A stretch of DNA of 64,000 bases from assembly GCA_028718605.1 (NCBI GenBank), contig JAQULM010000001.1, positions 470,785 through 534,784 on the forward strand, given 5' to 3'. This document shows positions 61,981-64,000 of the stretch, piece by piece. A program made the position numbers and the translations under genes. The notes under the pieces are model-generated. The model had not been told where the DNA came from, did not search any database, and saw nothing but the letters and a program-made list of their open reading frames with translations. Position 1 is the first letter of the stretch. Each line of letters opens with the position of its first letter. The stretch comes from Patescibacteria group bacterium (GTDB lineage Bacteria > Patescibacteria > ABY1 > UBA10025 > JAHIVO01).

Positions 61981-62057
61981 CGGGGATTAGCGCAGCTGGC
62001 TAGCGCGCGCGCTTTGGGAGCGCGAGGTCGCCGGTTCGAGTCCGGCATCCCCGACCA
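61981..62057 (+). tRNA. tRNA-Pro(TGG)
   Basis: Cloverleaf with acceptor CGGGGAT/ATCCCCG, anticodon arm CGCGC-TTTGGGA-GCGCG (anticodon TGG) and T loop TTCGAGT; CCA is encoded. Confidence 0.95.
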
Positions 62058-62081
62058 AATAGCAACCGATAGCTCCTCTCT

Positions 62082-63032
62082 ATGATATTCGAATTCCTTA
62101 TTGTCATCATAGGCTTAAGCCTATTCGAAATTATCAGCAGCGTTGATAACGCAATCGTCAACGCATCCGTGCTGAAAACACTTCCGGAGAAATATCGAAA
62201 AATATTCTTGTTTTGGGGTTTGCTGTTTGCAGTGTTCATCGTACGTGGCATCCTGCCATTCGTCATCGTATGGATCGCAAATCCGCAATTGGGAATTGGT
62301 GAAGTTTTTACCGCAGCGTTTTCCCAGAACGAGCAAATCGGTGACTATCTGGACAAATCAAAACCGCTTCTCCTGCTCGGCGGCGGCGTCTACCTCCTCA
62401 TGGTAGCCTTGTCCTGGCTTTTTCTGGAAGAAAAAAAGTACGCATTCCTCGTGGAGCATTTTATCCATCGGCAAGGAGTTTGGTTCTATGCTATCGCATC
62501 AATCGTGTTTACCACTATTATCTATTTTTCCCTGCGAGAGAGCCCAATACTCGCCCTCTCGGCTTCTATCGGCCTGACAGCATTCTTTATCACGGACGGA
62601 TTCAAAAAAAATGCCGAGGAAAAAGAAAAACAGTTATTAACCGGAACCCTCAGCGCATGGAGTAAAATACTGTATCTTGAGGTGCTCGATGCGTCATTCT
62701 CAATTGATGGAGTTGTTGGCGCATTCGCATTCACAATTTCTATTCCATTAATTATTCTCGGGAACGGCCTTGGTGCATTTGTCGTCCGGGAATTTACAAT
62801 CCGCGGCATCAACTACATCTCAAAGTTCGCATACTTGAAAAACGGCGCAATGTATTCCATCGGCATGCTCGGTGGCTTGATGATTCTCGAATCATTTGGA
62901 AAAGAATACCCATTCTGGCTTGCGCCCCTCAACACCTCCGCCTTGATCGGGATTTTCTTCTACCTCTCGTACCGAGAACTGCGCGCTGCTAAAAACGCTG
63001 TGCCAACTGAGGAAACACCGGCTGCGAAATAA
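62082..63032 (+). CDS. DUF475/TerC-family integral membrane protein
   Basis: The 316-residue product has about eight to nine membrane helices. Two acidic membrane motifs, SLFEIISSVDNAIVNA near the start and LEVLDASFSIDGVVGA near residue 200, are the family hallmark; TerC relatives move metal ions such as manganese or act in tellurium resistance. Transport of a divalent cation is possible. The start is 25 nt after tRNA-Pro. Confidence 0.87.
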   Translation: MIFEFLIVIIGLSLFEIISSVDNAIVNASVLKTLPEKYRKIFLFWGLLFAVFIVRGILPFVIVWIANPQLGIGEVFTAAFSQNEQIGDYLDKSKPLLLLGGGVYLLMVALSWLFLEEKKYAFLVEHFIHRQGVWFYAIASIVFTTIIYFSLRESPILALSASIGLTAFFITDGFKKNAEEKEKQLLTGTLSAWSKILYLEVLDASFSIDGVVGAFAFTISIPLIILGNGLGAFVVREFTIRGINYISKFAYLKNGAMYSIGMLGGLMILESFGKEYPFWLAPLNTSALIGIFFYLSYRELRAAKNAVPTEETPAAK

Positions 63033-63042
63033 TCAATACTGC

Positions 63043-63372
63043 ATGGCATACTCATACTTCCAGCGTGTCTATGGCCTGGTAAAACGCATTCCGCGCGGCA
63101 GAGTAGCGACCTACGGACAAATCGCGGGCATATTGGGATCTCCGCGGGGAGCACGCATGGTAGGTTGGGCACTGCATGTGCTCCCAAAGAAGGAGTTGCG
63201 GACGGTGCCGTGGCATCGCGTGATCAATCGCGAAGGCAGGATTAGTACAACATGCCTCGAACACACGGCCCGCCAACAAGCGGAGCTGTTGAAAAAGGAA
63301 CGGGTGGCAGTTACCGCAGTGCACGGTAGCTACCGCATCGACCTCACAAAATTTCTCTGGAAACCTTTTTAA
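63043..63372 (+). CDS. Alkyltransferase-like (ATL) DNA-repair protein
   Basis: The 109-residue product has the DNA-binding fold of O6-alkylguanine transferases (RVATYGQIAGILGSPRGARMVGWAL) but reads PWHRV where active enzymes have PCHRV, tryptophan 57 replacing the alkyl-accepting cysteine. ATL proteins bind alkylated guanine and direct nucleotide-excision repair without removing the alkyl group. It starts 10 nt after the DUF475 gene. Confidence 0.92.
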   Translation: MAYSYFQRVYGLVKRIPRGRVATYGQIAGILGSPRGARMVGWALHVLPKKELRTVPWHRVINREGRISTTCLEHTARQQAELLKKERVAVTAVHGSYRIDLTKFLWKPF

Positions 63373-63447
63373 CGAGCATTGCATACCGGCGCGCGGTACG
63401 GTACAATAATGGCACCCATAGAACGTGATGCCCGCTAACTTTCGTCA

Positions 63448-63693
63448 ATGAATACTCCTATGAACCTATTTTCCTCACTCAGCGTATCTGCCATTGTTGG
63501 AGTCATAATTGGTTTGAGTTTTCCGATGACGGCGCATGCTTATATTGATGCTGGCTCCGGAAGTTATATTATTCAAATCATTGTCGCGACATTTCTTGGC
63601 GGCCTGTTCGCCATAAAAATATTCTGGAAAAAAATTATACTTTTTGCAAAAAATTTGTTTTCGAAGGGTGACAAGCATGACACAACCAAGTAG
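63448..63693 (+). CDS. Small membrane protein upstream of a methyltransferase
   Basis: The 81-residue product has two hydrophobic helices around AYIDAGSGSYIIQIIVATFLGGLFA and a basic tail (KIFWKKI). This AYxDxGxGSY type of small protein is often found next to methyltransferases like the one that follows. ATGs at 63448 and 63460 are in frame. It overlaps the next gene by 17 nt, so the two are coupled. Confidence 0.7.
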   Translation: MNTPMNLFSSLSVSAIVGVIIGLSFPMTAHAYIDAGSGSYIIQIIVATFLGGLFAIKIFWKKIILFAKNLFSKGDKHDTTK

Positions 63694-64000
63694 CACGACC
63701 GCCATGCCGGGTTCATTCCGCGATCCAAGCGGTTTTTTATTTTATCACGGCGACAAGCTCTATCGCCAAATTAACAATACGTACCGCCAGCATTACGATC
63801 TTCTTATGAATTCCGGGCTTTACAGTGAACTTACCGAGAAGCGCCTTCTGATTCCCCACCATGAGGAACGCCCGGCAACTGCCTCCCGCGCGGCATCTGG
63901 TGCGTATAAAGTCATCGCACCAGAAAAAATTCCTTTCATCTCATATCCGTACGAGTGGTGCTTTAGCCAATTAAAAGACGCCGCGCTTGCAACACTCGAA
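63677..64000 (+). CDS. SAM-dependent methyltransferase-type protein, N-terminal part (runs off the window)
   Basis: From ATG 63677 the frame is open to the edge (108 codons). The translation includes FRDPSGFLFYHGDKLYRQIN, YDLLMNSGLYSEL and IPFISYPYEWCFSQLKDAA. This is the N-terminal region of a family of class I SAM-dependent methyltransferases of unknown substrate; the methyltransferase domain itself would lie beyond the window. It is too late in the window to have been called as a complete ORF. Confidence 0.8.
   Translation, partial: MTQPSSTTAMPGSFRDPSGFLFYHGDKLYRQINNTYRQHYDLLMNSGLYSELTEKRLLIPHHEERPATASRAASGAYKVIAPEKIPFISYPYEWCFSQLKDAALATLE

Overview
The window looks like a fragment of a small-genome Patescibacteria (Candidate Phyla Radiation) chromosome. 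The 16S rRNA has a divergent 3' end and an altered universal 515 site. Several proteins are of kinds common in that radiation: a divergent DAGK-like protein, a bactofilin, a split M23/LysM envelope peptidase and a giant propeller protein. The housekeeping genes are packed tightly and often lack a Shine-Dalgarno sequence. I cannot fix the class from sequence alone. The near-complete pyrimidine operon points to one of the less reduced lineages.

Layout. 1-4.9 kb: start of leuS (minus, cut by the edge), an M23 peptidase, and a histidine kinase / 7TM protein / double-receiver operon. 5-10.6 kb: membrane and secreted proteins, comM, an RsuA-type pseudouridine synthase, a phosphatidyltransferase, lspA and a DksA-type protein. 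10.7-18.8 kb: a 1455-residue secreted protein with a seven-copy propeller, gdhA, a truncated aminotransferase, and a csoR-trxA-trxB operon behind a TACT-G7-AGTA operator. 18.8-20.7 kb: tRNAs, tRNA debris and a perfect parS-like palindrome. 20.7-25.4 kb: bactofilin, DAGK-like gene, infB-rbfA-nrnA. 25.4-28.2 kb: a frameshifted purH between 60-bp direct repeats, then structured noncoding DNA. 28.3-32.1 kb: clpP, rny, ymdB, HU and an orphan gene. 32.2-43.2 kb: tRNA-Ile(UAU) between halves of another tRNA, ftsH, rpsA, an MBL-fold protein, gyrA and purM. 43.3-46.4 kb: rpmF-nusB-rnc and two small beta-barrel-like proteins. 46.5-53.5 kb: pyrB-pyrI-pyrD-pyrK-pyrC-pyrE-pyrF, making UMP from carbamoyl phosphate, then an ornithine carbamoyltransferase gene. 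53.5-54.8 kb: two segments, each ending in another copy of the argF 3' end. 54.9-59.2 kb: an SMC protein with no recognisable hinge, then rpsP-khpA-trmD. 59.2-62.1 kb: 16S rRNA with a long processing stem, then tRNA-Ile, tRNA-Phe and tRNA-Pro amid palindrome-riddled tRNA fragments; no 23S follows. 62.1-64 kb: a TerC/DUF475 membrane protein, an ATL protein and a methyltransferase cut by the edge.

Two kinds of gene are interleaved. Core operons are compact and SD-poor. Single genes of sporadic distribution (purH, purM, several secreted or orphan proteins) carry their own near-consensus promoter, a strong GGAGG ribosome-binding site and often a terminator. They look like separately acquired cassettes. 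The most unusual features are the palindromic insertions in duplicated tRNA halves, the repeated argF 3' end, and the DNA around purH.
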